A stretch of DNA of 64,000 nt. It comes from Thermococcus sp. MV5 (lineage in GTDB: Archaea; Methanobacteriota_B; Thermococci; Thermococcales; Thermococcaceae). The translations under genes were made by a program, and so were the position numbers. Below, one piece after another: positions 44,047-51,594 of this stretch (within the stretch, counting starts at the first letter, position 1; each line of letters begins with the position of its first letter). The stretch lies in assembly GCF_012027425.1 (NCBI RefSeq), contig NZ_SNUE01000002.1, forward strand, positions 62,001 through 126,000, in the 5' to 3' direction. Under the pieces are notes generated by a model. It made no database searches. It saw nothing but the letters and a program-made list of their open reading frames with translations, and was not told the origin of the DNA.

Positions 44047-45036
44047 ATGCTTCCAGGAAAAGTTCCTCCAGAAGTTCTTGAAAAGATTGTGTTTGACTTT
44101 TTAGGAGCTAAAGACGAGAGAGTAATACTTAAATCAGGGATAGGCATTGATGCTGCTGCAATTGACTTTGGTGAGAATGTTTTAGTTGCCTCAAGCGACC
44201 CAATAACTGGAGCGGAGAAACACATAGGCTTTTATGCAATTCACGTAAATGCAAATGACGTTGCAACTTTTGGAGCAAAGCCAAAATGGTTTCTCGCAAC
44301 TATTCTCCTTCCCGAAAACTCCGATGAAACATTACTTAAAGAAATCATGGAAGATATGCATGAAAATGCGAAAAAGCTTGGAGTTTCTATAGTAGGAGGC
44401 CATACAGAGGTAACAATTGGACTAAACAGACCAATAGTGATAGGAACAATGCTTGGAGAAGTTAAAAAAGAAAAACTCGTCAGATCAAATGGTGCCAAGC
44501 CAGGAGACATGATGATTTTAACTAAGGGAGCCGGAATCGAAGGAACAGCGATCATAGCAAGTGAACATGAAGAAAAACTAAAAAACGCTTTTGGTGAAGA
44601 ACTTGTCAAAAGGGCAAAAGCGTTTTTAGAAAAAATCAGCGTTGTGGAAGAAGCCCTGATTGCTGCTGAAATAGGAGTAAATGCTATGCACGATCCAACA
44701 GAAGGTGGAATAGCAAACGGATTTCATGAGATGGCAGATGCCGCTGGGTTGGGCTTTAGGGTTTATTATGAAAAAATCCCGATAGCTAGCGAAACAAAGA
44801 AGATATGCGAGTACTTTAACTTAGATCCTTTGGCTCTTATAAGCTCAGGCTCACTCTTAATAGCTGCTTCTAGAGAGAATGCGGACATTATAGTTAGAGC
44901 AATAAAAGAAAAAGGAATAGAAGCTGCAATAATCGGCGAATTCTTAAGAAACAACGAAACCAAAGTTATTGTGAAAGACGAGAAAGAATTCCCCCTAAAA
45001 AGGCCTGAAAGTGATGAACTTTGGAAGATTTTTTAA
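44047..45036 (+). CDS. AIR synthase-related protein (HypE/PurM-like fold)
   Basis: A 329-residue protein with the PurM/HypE ATP-binding fold: N-terminal IGIDAAAIDFGENVLVASSDP, HVNANDVATFGAKPKWFLAT, VSIVGGHTEVTIG, and a C-terminal domain with AMHDPTEGGIANGFHEMADA. It lacks the C-terminal Cys of HypE, so hydrogenase maturation is unlikely. The family binds ATP and often acts on a carbonyl or carboxyl group; the substrate is unknown. GGGGATGAAAG precedes the ATG. Confidence 0.82.
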   Translation: MLPGKVPPEVLEKIVFDFLGAKDERVILKSGIGIDAAAIDFGENVLVASSDPITGAEKHIGFYAIHVNANDVATFGAKPKWFLATILLPENSDETLLKEIMEDMHENAKKLGVSIVGGHTEVTIGLNRPIVIGTMLGEVKKEKLVRSNGAKPGDMMILTKGAGIEGTAIIASEHEEKLKNAFGEELVKRAKAFLEKISVVEEALIAAEIGVNAMHDPTEGGIANGFHEMADAAGLGFRVYYEKIPIASETKKICEYFNLDPLALISSGSLLIAASRENADIIVRAIKEKGIEAAIIGEFLRNNETKVIVKDEKEFPLKRPESDELWKIF

Positions 45037-45066
45037 GTTCTCTTTTCTATTATCTATGGTGGTTAC

Positions 45067-45390
45067 ATGGCTGATGTTGAAATGGCTAAAACACTCATAA
45101 AAGTTGGAGGAATATTAAGTGTTATAGAGCCATTTCTTATAGCATTTATGCTTCTGTTAACGGTAATAGGAGTATTATTTGCAGTCCCCTTCGCCATCCT
45201 CGGCTTTTGGATATATAACAGGGCAAACGAGTGTATTGAACTAATCGAAAATGGGGAGTACAAAAAAGCAAAAGACAAGCTTTTGATTCCAGCTATAATT
45301 GCCCTCATTTTAACCAGTCGAGTTGGTGGAATCCTAATGCTCCTTGGTTTGGTGTTGCTACCCTCTGAAGAATCTACTTCAACCTTCTAA
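45067..45390 (+). CDS. Small membrane protein of unknown function
   Basis: A 107-residue protein with two long membrane segments (about 12-48 IEPFLIAFMLLLTVIGVLFA and about 78-100 LLIPAIIALILTSRVGGILM) separated by a charged stretch (NRANECIELIENGEYKKAKD). This resembles small DUF4064-like membrane proteins. The start follows TGGTGGTTAC and lies 30 bases after the AIR synthase-like gene. No functional clue is seen. Its last 17 bases overlap a convergent degraded gene. Confidence 0.7.
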   Translation: MADVEMAKTLIKVGGILSVIEPFLIAFMLLLTVIGVLFAVPFAILGFWIYNRANECIELIENGEYKKAKDKLLIPAIIALILTSRVGGILMLLGLVLLPSEESTSTF

Positions 45391-45697
45391 TCTTTCCTCC
45401 TTTTATATCTATACGACCTTCTTTTTCCAAGAACCTGAGGATTTCTTCAAGGGCTTTTGTATTCATTACGTTTATTATCATTGTTCCTTTTTCAGTTGGA
45501 ATTTCCATGGGCATTGCCTTGAGAAAACTTGCAACTAAGTCCTCTTTTGGAATCTTCTCATTATTAATGATGGTTAATATTTCATTTGAAACTATTCCTT
45601 GAGAGATATGTGAAAAATAAGTCCTCCTCAATCGTATACTCAATAAAAGCCTCATACCCAAGTCTTTCTCTGACCTCCTCCCCGTCTTGAAAGGCAA
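45374..45697 (-). pseudogene. Degraded small protein gene with frameshift and element-derived 5' end
   Basis: The 3' part reads SNEILTIINNEKIPKEDLVA and EEILRFLEKEGRIDIKGGKI, a compact helical domain. Upstream the same frame gives an unlikely RLLLSIRLRRTYFSHIS, while the adjacent frame gives GEEVRERLGYEAFIEYTIEE then DLFFTYLS over the same bases. A frame change near 45595-45605 therefore broke the gene. Its 5' end runs into the IS-type hairpin at 45670-45718. Function is not recognised. Confidence 0.5.
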
Positions 45698-45718
45698 GGC
45701 TTGAAAAAGAAAAATGTA
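45670..45718 (-). repeat. Solo IS200/IS605-type right-end hairpin
   Basis: On the minus strand: ACATTTTTCTTTTTCAAGCC, then TTGCCTTTCAAGACGGGGAG and GAGGTCAG. It ends at the start of a broken gene (45374-45697). On its far side, 45754-45815 carries a weak fold (GTTAT/ATAAC around CTCGG-AGAGA-CCGAG). Confidence 0.55.
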
Positions 45719-45830
45719 ATTTGGAGAAATCCTTGATTCTCCTTTTATCTACTGTTATCGAAGTCTCGGAGAGACCGAGCTACGAAGTGGCGAAGAGTTG
45801 CGAACCCGCCATAACCTTACATCCCCATTT

Positions 45831-46568
45831 TTAGCTTGCTTTATTTTTAAGAAAATCTACAATCTTTTTAACATTTTCATAGTTTTTACCATAATCGAGT
45901 ACGAATAGTTGAGGTCGAATTTGAGGTTTGCTTATCACCTCTATTCGCACCTTGTCATTTACTTCATGAATGTTAAAAGTGATAATTTCTCCCCAACTTT
46001 TCATAGTTTTACCTGTTTTTGCAACAATAAACCCTGAAGATTTATCCATATCTAAAATTTTTGCTCCTTTAATTAAGTTAAGAGCTGATATACATAGGTT
46101 AAAAGCATCATCGTATGAACACTGCAATTCAATGATTTTTCTATTCCGCTCGCTTCTAGGAATGTTTACCATACCCATTTTCCTGAGTGCCCGACGATGA
46201 AGGTAATAAATGGGAAGACCAACAAAAGCTAAAACTGGCACTGCGGACCACACCCAATAATAAGCAGCAGAGTTAGGGGGAAATAATCTACCCAAGCCTG
46301 ATAGCAAAGAGATTATTAACATAGGGAGCAGGTCAGCTTTCAGCGAATACATATTGCCCTTGCCTTTTTTCACGCAATAAATGCCAAATAGTATTAAAGG
46401 TATCTCGACAACAAGCATGCCAAGAATAGGCCATTCTGAAATCGTGTTATACCTTTCAATAAAACTTATAACAGAATCAGTGAATATGAAAGTTATTAAG
46501 GCTAAGGTAAATGCCCCTATCCAGAACCACAGGGGAGACCCAGTATTCTTAGTTTTTTGCTTTGTCAT
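45831..46568 (-). CDS. Membrane protein with C-terminal cytosolic domain (unknown)
   Basis: A 245-residue protein with four hydrophobic segments in the first 125 residues (PLWFWIGAFTLALITFIFTD, WPILGMLVVEIPLILFGIYC, LLPMLIISLLSGLGRLF, WVWSAVPVLAFVGLPIYYLH). A soluble C-terminal domain follows (RKIIELQCSYDDAFNLCISA, GFIVAKTGKTMKSWGEIITF) that resembles a small alpha/beta ligand-binding fold. The start at 46568 uses GAGGAGG 10 bases upstream. Function is unknown. The gene follows the secreted protein gene (46661-47533) by 92 bases on the same strand. Confidence 0.7.
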   Translation of the reverse strand: MTKQKTKNTGSPLWFWIGAFTLALITFIFTDSVISFIERYNTISEWPILGMLVVEIPLILFGIYCVKKGKGNMYSLKADLLPMLIISLLSGLGRLFPPNSAAYYWVWSAVPVLAFVGLPIYYLHRRALRKMGMVNIPRSERNRKIIELQCSYDDAFNLCISALNLIKGAKILDMDKSSGFIVAKTGKTMKSWGEIITFNIHEVNDKVRIEVISKPQIRPQLFVLDYGKNYENVKKIVDFLKNKAS

Positions 46569-46660
46569 GGTTCGCAAACCTCCTCAACTTTCAGGTGGGA
46601 AGCAATTTCCGATTTGACTTTGCCAAATGCTCACAACCACAGATTTTGCGACCAAACAAG

Positions 46661-47533
46661 CTACTGTTTTGGTAAAACATAAAAAATTGTCTGTTCAACA
46701 TATCTAACATCCACTCCTCTTAACACCACCCGATAATGCCCCGGCTTGAGAAGGTTACCATCATCCAGTTTCTGATCCCAAGTCCACGTCAGCGTTTCGT
46801 TCGGATGAATCAATACGGCGGTTTGCTCTACTTCAGGCTTATAGATGAAACTATCAGTTATATTATACATATCGGGATAAATCTTCGGGAACTTAGCATA
46901 CACAGTTTCTTCGGGACTGCAATGCAATCTGCTTTCAATTTCCGCATCAAGCATCGGCAGTACTATTACTTCCCAAGGAGCTGGATTGGGGAGAGTTATC
47001 GTCTCGTTACCGATATTTTCAAGATAGATTATGATCTTTTCACCCTGAACAAACTCATGAACAAATTCTTCTTTGTCGTTGTTCAGATACAATCGTAGCT
47101 TTGGGGCCCACAAAGATGGGTCTTGAGGTGGTGTGGGAACAGAAAGTGGAGATATGTTAAACTCTTTGATATTTATTACTTTTTTCGTTTCCATGTCAAT
47201 TACACAACGAATACCATATAATCCATCTTTTCTTTCCTCATGCGGATTAAAGTCCGGAGTAAATCTCACTTCAAATGTGCTATCTGATTCACTGCTTATC
47301 ACGGTAGCGGATATATTTCCAAATCTCTTCTCAAGAGCTTCTACCTTCTCTTTCACCCTAATATCTGCTAAAGCTATGTTAACTACATTATTGAACTCAC
47401 TACTCAGTTTCGAATTAAATTTAAACGTAAAATTTTTACTGCTATTATCACTAACATTTATCCACGGATTGACTAAAACTACAGATGATAGTGCCACAAT
47501 CACAATGCATGAAATTATCAGGAGTTTTTTCAT
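46661..47533 (-). CDS. Exported protein with BsuPI-like C-terminal domain
   Basis: A 290-residue protein with an N-terminal signal or anchor (MKKLLIISCIVIVALSSVVL). A first domain of about 115 residues (VEALEKRFGNISATVISSES, DGLYGIRCVIDMETKKVINI) resembles a PepSY-like pattern. A C-terminal beta domain (FVQGEKIIIYLENIGNETIT, HPNETLTWTWDQKLDDGNLL, KPGHYRVVLRGV) resembles the BsuPI proteinase-inhibitor fold. GGTGGAATGTAA precedes the ATG. An extracytoplasmic role is expected; the target is unknown. Confidence 0.65.
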   Translation of the reverse strand: MKKLLIISCIVIVALSSVVLVNPWINVSDNSSKNFTFKFNSKLSSEFNNVVNIALADIRVKEKVEALEKRFGNISATVISSESDSTFEVRFTPDFNPHEERKDGLYGIRCVIDMETKKVINIKEFNISPLSVPTPPQDPSLWAPKLRLYLNNDKEEFVHEFVQGEKIIIYLENIGNETITLPNPAPWEVIVLPMLDAEIESRLHCSPEETVYAKFPKIYPDMYNITDSFIYKPEVEQTAVLIHPNETLTWTWDQKLDDGNLLKPGHYRVVLRGVDVRYVEQTIFYVLPKQ

Positions 47534-47566
47534 TTACATTCCACCGTTTTCTTCTTAAACTGATCA

Positions 47567-47622
47567 TAGCGGGTTTCGCTTAACGAGTATTTCACGCAAT
47601 TTTTTATTTGTATAACCCGCTA
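47567..47622. repeat. 9-bp inverted repeat upstream of the exported protein gene
   Basis: TAGCGGGTT (47567-47575) and AACCCGCTA (47614-47622) are perfect inverted arms 38 bases apart, between the start of the exported protein gene and the next TATA-like tract on the plus strand. The rest of the 466-bp gap (47534-47999) holds only a doubtful small frame and the rqcH promoter. Confidence 0.4.
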
Positions 47623-47672
47623 AACTGGGCTAAAGTGAAATTTTATAGAGCTGAATTTTATAACAATTTTTT

Positions 47673-47855
47673 ATGGACTTGGATATTAAAAAAGCTTGCG
47701 CCACAAGAGATGTGCAGGCTAATAAGTTAAGCTTATCGAAGAAATGCTTCGGTGTCAGTTTTCGCTTTGTGGCAGGCGATAAGCCCAGAATTAGCTTTGA
47801 ACTTATTGTTAACCTAGATGTTCACAACCAACAACTAACAGGAGAAGAGCGTTAA
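47673..47855 (+). CDS. Doubtful small ORF (60 aa), possibly leaderless
   Basis: A frame beginning MDLDIKKACATRDVQANKLS and ending FRFVAGDKPRISFELIVN plus a polar tail. A TTTTATAG box lies about 25-30 bases upstream, so a leaderless transcript is possible, but there is no ribosome binding site, neighbour context or recognised family. It could equally be a remnant of an older gene. Kept at low confidence. Confidence 0.25.
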   Translation: MDLDIKKACATRDVQANKLSLSKKCFGVSFRFVAGDKPRISFELIVNLDVHNQQLTGEER

Positions 47856-47999
47856 AATGCATCAATAGGGGAAATTCCTAAAGGCTCATCAAAGCAACTA
47901 TCAACTGCGTACAACTCCAAATGAGTTAGGACAAAAATACAATGAAACTGCAATATAATTTAAAAACTATCGAGATAAACGTCCTTAGGTGAGAGGCCA

Positions 48000-49952
48000 A
48001 TGAAAGAAGAAATGAGCAGTGTTGACATCAAATACATAGTTGAAGAGCTTAAGTCTCTCAAAGGTGCGAGAATTGACAAGATCTACCATGACAGGAGTGA
48101 GATTAGGATTAAGCTCCATAAAGTGGGTGAGGGGAGAAAAGATTTAATCATCGAGGCTGGCAAAAGAATTCACTTAACAAGCTACATAAAGGAAGCTCCA
48201 AAGATGGCCTCATCTTTCACGATGCTTCTCCGCAAACATTTGAGTGGCGGCTTTTTTGAGGATATTGAACAGCACGACTTTGACAGGATTGTGAGGATTA
48301 GGGTTGGGAACTATACTCTCATAGCTGAGCTCTTTAGGAGAGGAAATGTAGTTTTGGTTGATGAAAATAACATTATCATTGGAGCTTTAAGGTATGAGGA
48401 ATTTAAAGACAGAGCAATAAAACCAAAGCATGAGTATAAACTGCCTCCAGCCAGGGACAGCCCCGTAGATGTGAGTTGGGAGAGATTTCTTGAATTAATT
48501 AAAAGCGAAGACATTGAGATTGTAAGGGCATTGGCGAGAAAGATGAACATGGGGGGTCTCTATGCGGAGGAAATTCTTCTGAGAGCCGAAATTGACAAGA
48601 AAAAGAAAACAAATGAGCTGAGCGAAGGAGAGCTTAAACTGATTTTTGAAAAGATGAAAGAAGTTTTCAACGCTCCAAAGAAGCCAAACACTATATATAA
48701 AGATGGGACAATGGTTGATGTAGTTCCAATCGAACTCAAATGGTATGAAAATTATGAGAAAAAATACTTTGAAACATTCAGCGAGGCTTTGGATGAGTAC
48801 TTTGGAAAGATAACCGTAGAAAAAGCAAAAATTGAGAGAACTAAGCGTTTAGAAGAGAAAAAGAGACAAATATTAGCAACACTTAGAAGGCAAGAAGAGC
48901 AGATGAAAGGCTTTGAGGCTGAGATGAAGAAAAATCAAGAGCTTGGCGATTTAATATATGCAAATTTCACCTTCATTGATAACATTTTAAGAGAGTTCTC
49001 AAAAGCGGTTGAAAAGCTCGGCTGGGCACACTTCAAAAAACGCATAGAAGAAGGCAAAAAAGCTGGAAATAAGGTAGCCCTGATGGTCACATCAATAGAC
49101 CCCAAAGAAAAAGCTGTCACAATCGAAATTGATGGTAAAAAAATTAGACTGCATCTCAACAAAAGTATTGGCGAAAATGCTGAGATTTATTATGAGAAAG
49201 CCAAAAAAGCCAAGCACAAGCTAGACGGAGCTAGAAAAGCTCATGAAGATACTAAGAAGAGACTTCAGGAAACTGAAAAACTGATTGAGGAAGAGATGAA
49301 AAAAGAACCCAAAATTAAGAAGCTGGAAAAAAGAAAGAAAAAGTGGTTTGAGAAGTTTAAGTGGTTCCTAAGTAGTGAAGGATTCCTAATAATAGCGGGA
49401 AAAGATGCCACAACAAATGAGATTGTAGTTAAAAAATATATGAATGAAAACGACCTCTATTGTCATGCTGACATTTATGGAGCTCCCCATGTAATAATAA
49501 AAGATGGTAAAAAAGCTGGAGAAAAGAGTTTATTCGAAGCCTGTCAATTTGCTGTTTCAATGTCAAGGGCTTGGAAAGAGGGATTATACTCCGGAGATGC
49601 TTACTGGACAGATCCAAACCAAGTTACAAAAAAAGCCCCAAGTGGAGAATATCTGGGAAAAGGAGCCTTTATGGTATATGGGAAAAGAAACTGGATGCAT
49701 GGCTTACCTGTAAAGCTCGCTATTGGAATGGTGCAGTACGAGGAAGAGAAACTGCCCATGTGTGGACCAGTGGAGGCGGTAAAAGCACATACTGACAAAT
49801 ATATTATTATTCGCCCAGGGAGAATGAAAAAGAGCGAATTTGCAAAAAGACTAGCGAAAATTCTAGAGAGATGGGGATACAAAGTCGATCTTGATGAGCT
49901 CATGCAAATCCTCCCTCCAGGCAACGGCGAAATTGTGGAGGTGGTTGAATGA
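48000..49952 (+). CDS. rqcH: RqcH/NFACT ribosome quality control protein
   Basis: A 650-residue NEMF/RqcH homologue. Residues 1-170 are the NFACT-N domain (SSVDIKYIVEELKSLKGARI, NYTLIAELFRRGNVVLVDEN), followed by helix-hairpin-helix and coiled-coil regions (about 275-470), and the NFACT-R domain (WFLSSEGFLIIAGKDATTNE, DLYCHADIYGAPHVIIK, WMHGLPVKLAIGMVQYEEE). It binds 60S/50S subunits stalled with peptidyl-tRNA and can add Ala-rich tails. GGTGAGAGGCC precedes the ATG; AATATAATTTAAAAAC at about 47953 is its promoter. The next gene overlaps by 4 bases. Confidence 0.93.
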   Translation: MKEEMSSVDIKYIVEELKSLKGARIDKIYHDRSEIRIKLHKVGEGRKDLIIEAGKRIHLTSYIKEAPKMASSFTMLLRKHLSGGFFEDIEQHDFDRIVRIRVGNYTLIAELFRRGNVVLVDENNIIIGALRYEEFKDRAIKPKHEYKLPPARDSPVDVSWERFLELIKSEDIEIVRALARKMNMGGLYAEEILLRAEIDKKKKTNELSEGELKLIFEKMKEVFNAPKKPNTIYKDGTMVDVVPIELKWYENYEKKYFETFSEALDEYFGKITVEKAKIERTKRLEEKKRQILATLRRQEEQMKGFEAEMKKNQELGDLIYANFTFIDNILREFSKAVEKLGWAHFKKRIEEGKKAGNKVALMVTSIDPKEKAVTIEIDGKKIRLHLNKSIGENAEIYYEKAKKAKHKLDGARKAHEDTKKRLQETEKLIEEEMKKEPKIKKLEKRKKKWFEKFKWFLSSEGFLIIAGKDATTNEIVVKKYMNENDLYCHADIYGAPHVIIKDGKKAGEKSLFEACQFAVSMSRAWKEGLYSGDAYWTDPNQVTKKAPSGEYLGKGAFMVYGKRNWMHGLPVKLAIGMVQYEEEKLPMCGPVEAVKAHTDKYIIIRPGRMKKSEFAKRLAKILERWGYKVDLDELMQILPPGNGEIVEVVE

Positions 49953-50389
49953 TAACACTCTATGCCATAGCCCAAAGAGAACTTGCAAAAGACCTGCTCT
50001 TTGAAATAGATGATGAAGTTGTTACCCTATCTGTTAAGGGTATTATGATAGCCAAGAGTGCTTCAAAAACATACAACTTCTCTTTTGTGGAAGTTACAGA
50101 TAATGAGTTTGTTCTGGCAGTTCAAATGAAGGGATATGTGATCTACTTGGGACTTGAAAGTGATGAGATAATAGATGAAGATGCATATCCTGAACTAGTA
50201 AGAGCCTTAATAAATCACCTCTTGCCTAGCCTCCATAACTTGGCTAGAGAAGCCGAAAAAAGATATCAAGGAAAGGCCGACTTGCTTTTGGATGACAATA
50301 TGAGTGCGGAAATGAAGGAGTTCTTCTATGAGCTACTTCTCAAACATCAACGAGGTTTACCCATTCACGAACAGGTTGATGTGGCATGA
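49949..50389 (+). CDS. Unknown protein translationally coupled to rqcH
   Basis: A 146-residue protein starting at an ATGA overlap with the rqcH stop. It begins MITLYAIAQRELAKDLLFEI and carries a two-layer pattern (VVTLSVKGIMIAKSASKTYN, FVLAVQMKGYVIYLGLES) followed by helices (LVRALINHLLPSLHNLAREA, MSAEMKEFFYELLLKHQRG). No known domain, cysteine or membrane segment is seen. The tight overlap suggests a partner of RqcH in ribosome rescue, which is inference. Confidence 0.75.
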   Translation: MITLYAIAQRELAKDLLFEIDDEVVTLSVKGIMIAKSASKTYNFSFVEVTDNEFVLAVQMKGYVIYLGLESDEIIDEDAYPELVRALINHLLPSLHNLAREAEKRYQGKADLLLDDNMSAEMKEFFYELLLKHQRGLPIHEQVDVA

Positions 50390-50427
50390 GCAAAGGATTT
50401 TAAACTCTAGGAGTGAGGAGAAGAAAC

Positions 50428-51510
50428 ATGAAAGAGACAAAATACTATTCATACGTTGTTGGCGAGCTTCCAGAAGGGTGTAAACTCTGTGTTAACGGCG
50501 CAAAACTAGTATTATTCACCACCGGAATATGTCCTAGAGAGTGTTTTTATTGTCCTCTTAGTCCCTGGAGAAGAGAAGACGTTAGTTATGTAAATGAACG
50601 ACCAATAAAAAATGCTAATGACATCATAGAAGAAGCAAAAATCCAAGAAGCGTTGGGAGCTGGTGTTACCGGAGGAGATCCGCTCTCAAGAATGGATAGA
50701 ACTGTCAAATACATTAGAACACTGAAAGAAAACTTTGGAAAGAGATTTCATATTCACCTATATACAACCGGTCTTCTTGCAACAAAAGAGAACTTAGAAA
50801 AACTCTACAGCGCTGGTCTTGACGAAATTCGATTTCATCCAGATATCTTTAATCCAAACTCTAATATCTTTCAAAAAGAAATCGAAAACATAAAGGGTGC
50901 CTTTGACTTTGAATGGGATATTGGGGGAGAAGTTCCTGCGATTCCAGGACAGGAAGATAGAATAAAATGGTATGCCGAATTTTTGGATAAGCACGGAGCA
51001 AAATTCCTAAACATAAATGAGCTTGAATTTAGTGAAACTAACCTTGACGCCCTGCTCTCAAGAGGACTTAGAACAGTAAGTGACGAGAGTTCTGCAATAA
51101 AAGGAAGTCTCAAATCTGGACTGACGATTCTGGAATGGGGCGAAAAGAACACGTCTTTAAATTATCACCTCTGTACGGCCAAACTTAAGGATGCAATACA
51201 ACTCAAAAACCGACTTAAAAGAATGGCAAAAAACGTCGCTAGACCCTACATGGAAATAACTCAAGATGGAACACTTAAATTTGCAGTGGCTGAGTATGAG
51301 GACCTCATGGAGCTCTATGATCTTCTCGTAAATGAGGCAGAGGTTCCAGAAGAATGGCTCTATCTAAATCTGAAAAAAAGAAGGATTGAAATGCCCTTAG
51401 AAGTTGCAGAAGAGCTTGCTGACGCTATAGAGGGCGATGTAAAGTTTTATATAGTGGAAGAATACCCCACATGGGATAGAATTGAAGTCGAGAGAACTCC
51501 GCTACTTTGA
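50428..51510 (+). CDS. Radical SAM protein
   Basis: A 360-residue radical SAM protein. The cluster motif is CPRECFYC (Cys35, Cys39, Cys42, CxxxCxxC), preceded by an extra pair Cys18/Cys21 in PEGCKLCVNG. The SAM region GAGVTGGDPLSRMDRTVKYI and FHIHLYTTGLLATKENL follow the usual barrel order, and the C-terminus (about 290-360) is a separate domain with no recognised motif. Substrate is unknown. AGGAGTGAGGAGAAGAAAC gives the start at 50428. It may be cotranscribed with rqcH. Confidence 0.85.
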   Translation: MKETKYYSYVVGELPEGCKLCVNGAKLVLFTTGICPRECFYCPLSPWRREDVSYVNERPIKNANDIIEEAKIQEALGAGVTGGDPLSRMDRTVKYIRTLKENFGKRFHIHLYTTGLLATKENLEKLYSAGLDEIRFHPDIFNPNSNIFQKEIENIKGAFDFEWDIGGEVPAIPGQEDRIKWYAEFLDKHGAKFLNINELEFSETNLDALLSRGLRTVSDESSAIKGSLKSGLTILEWGEKNTSLNYHLCTAKLKDAIQLKNRLKRMAKNVARPYMEITQDGTLKFAVAEYEDLMELYDLLVNEAEVPEEWLYLNLKKRRIEMPLEVAEELADAIEGDVKFYIVEEYPTWDRIEVERTPLL

Positions 51511-51594
51511 TTTTTTCTACTCTTGCTTTGCTTGATGAATATTCAACCCCATAAAAGATGCAAAAATTAGAAATTATGAAAAAGTGAAAAGATT

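Noticed and set aside
45754-45815. Stem GTTAT/ATAAC with inner CTCGG/CCGAG as an RNA gene
   Set aside because: Stems are only 5 bp and the layout fits no family known to me.
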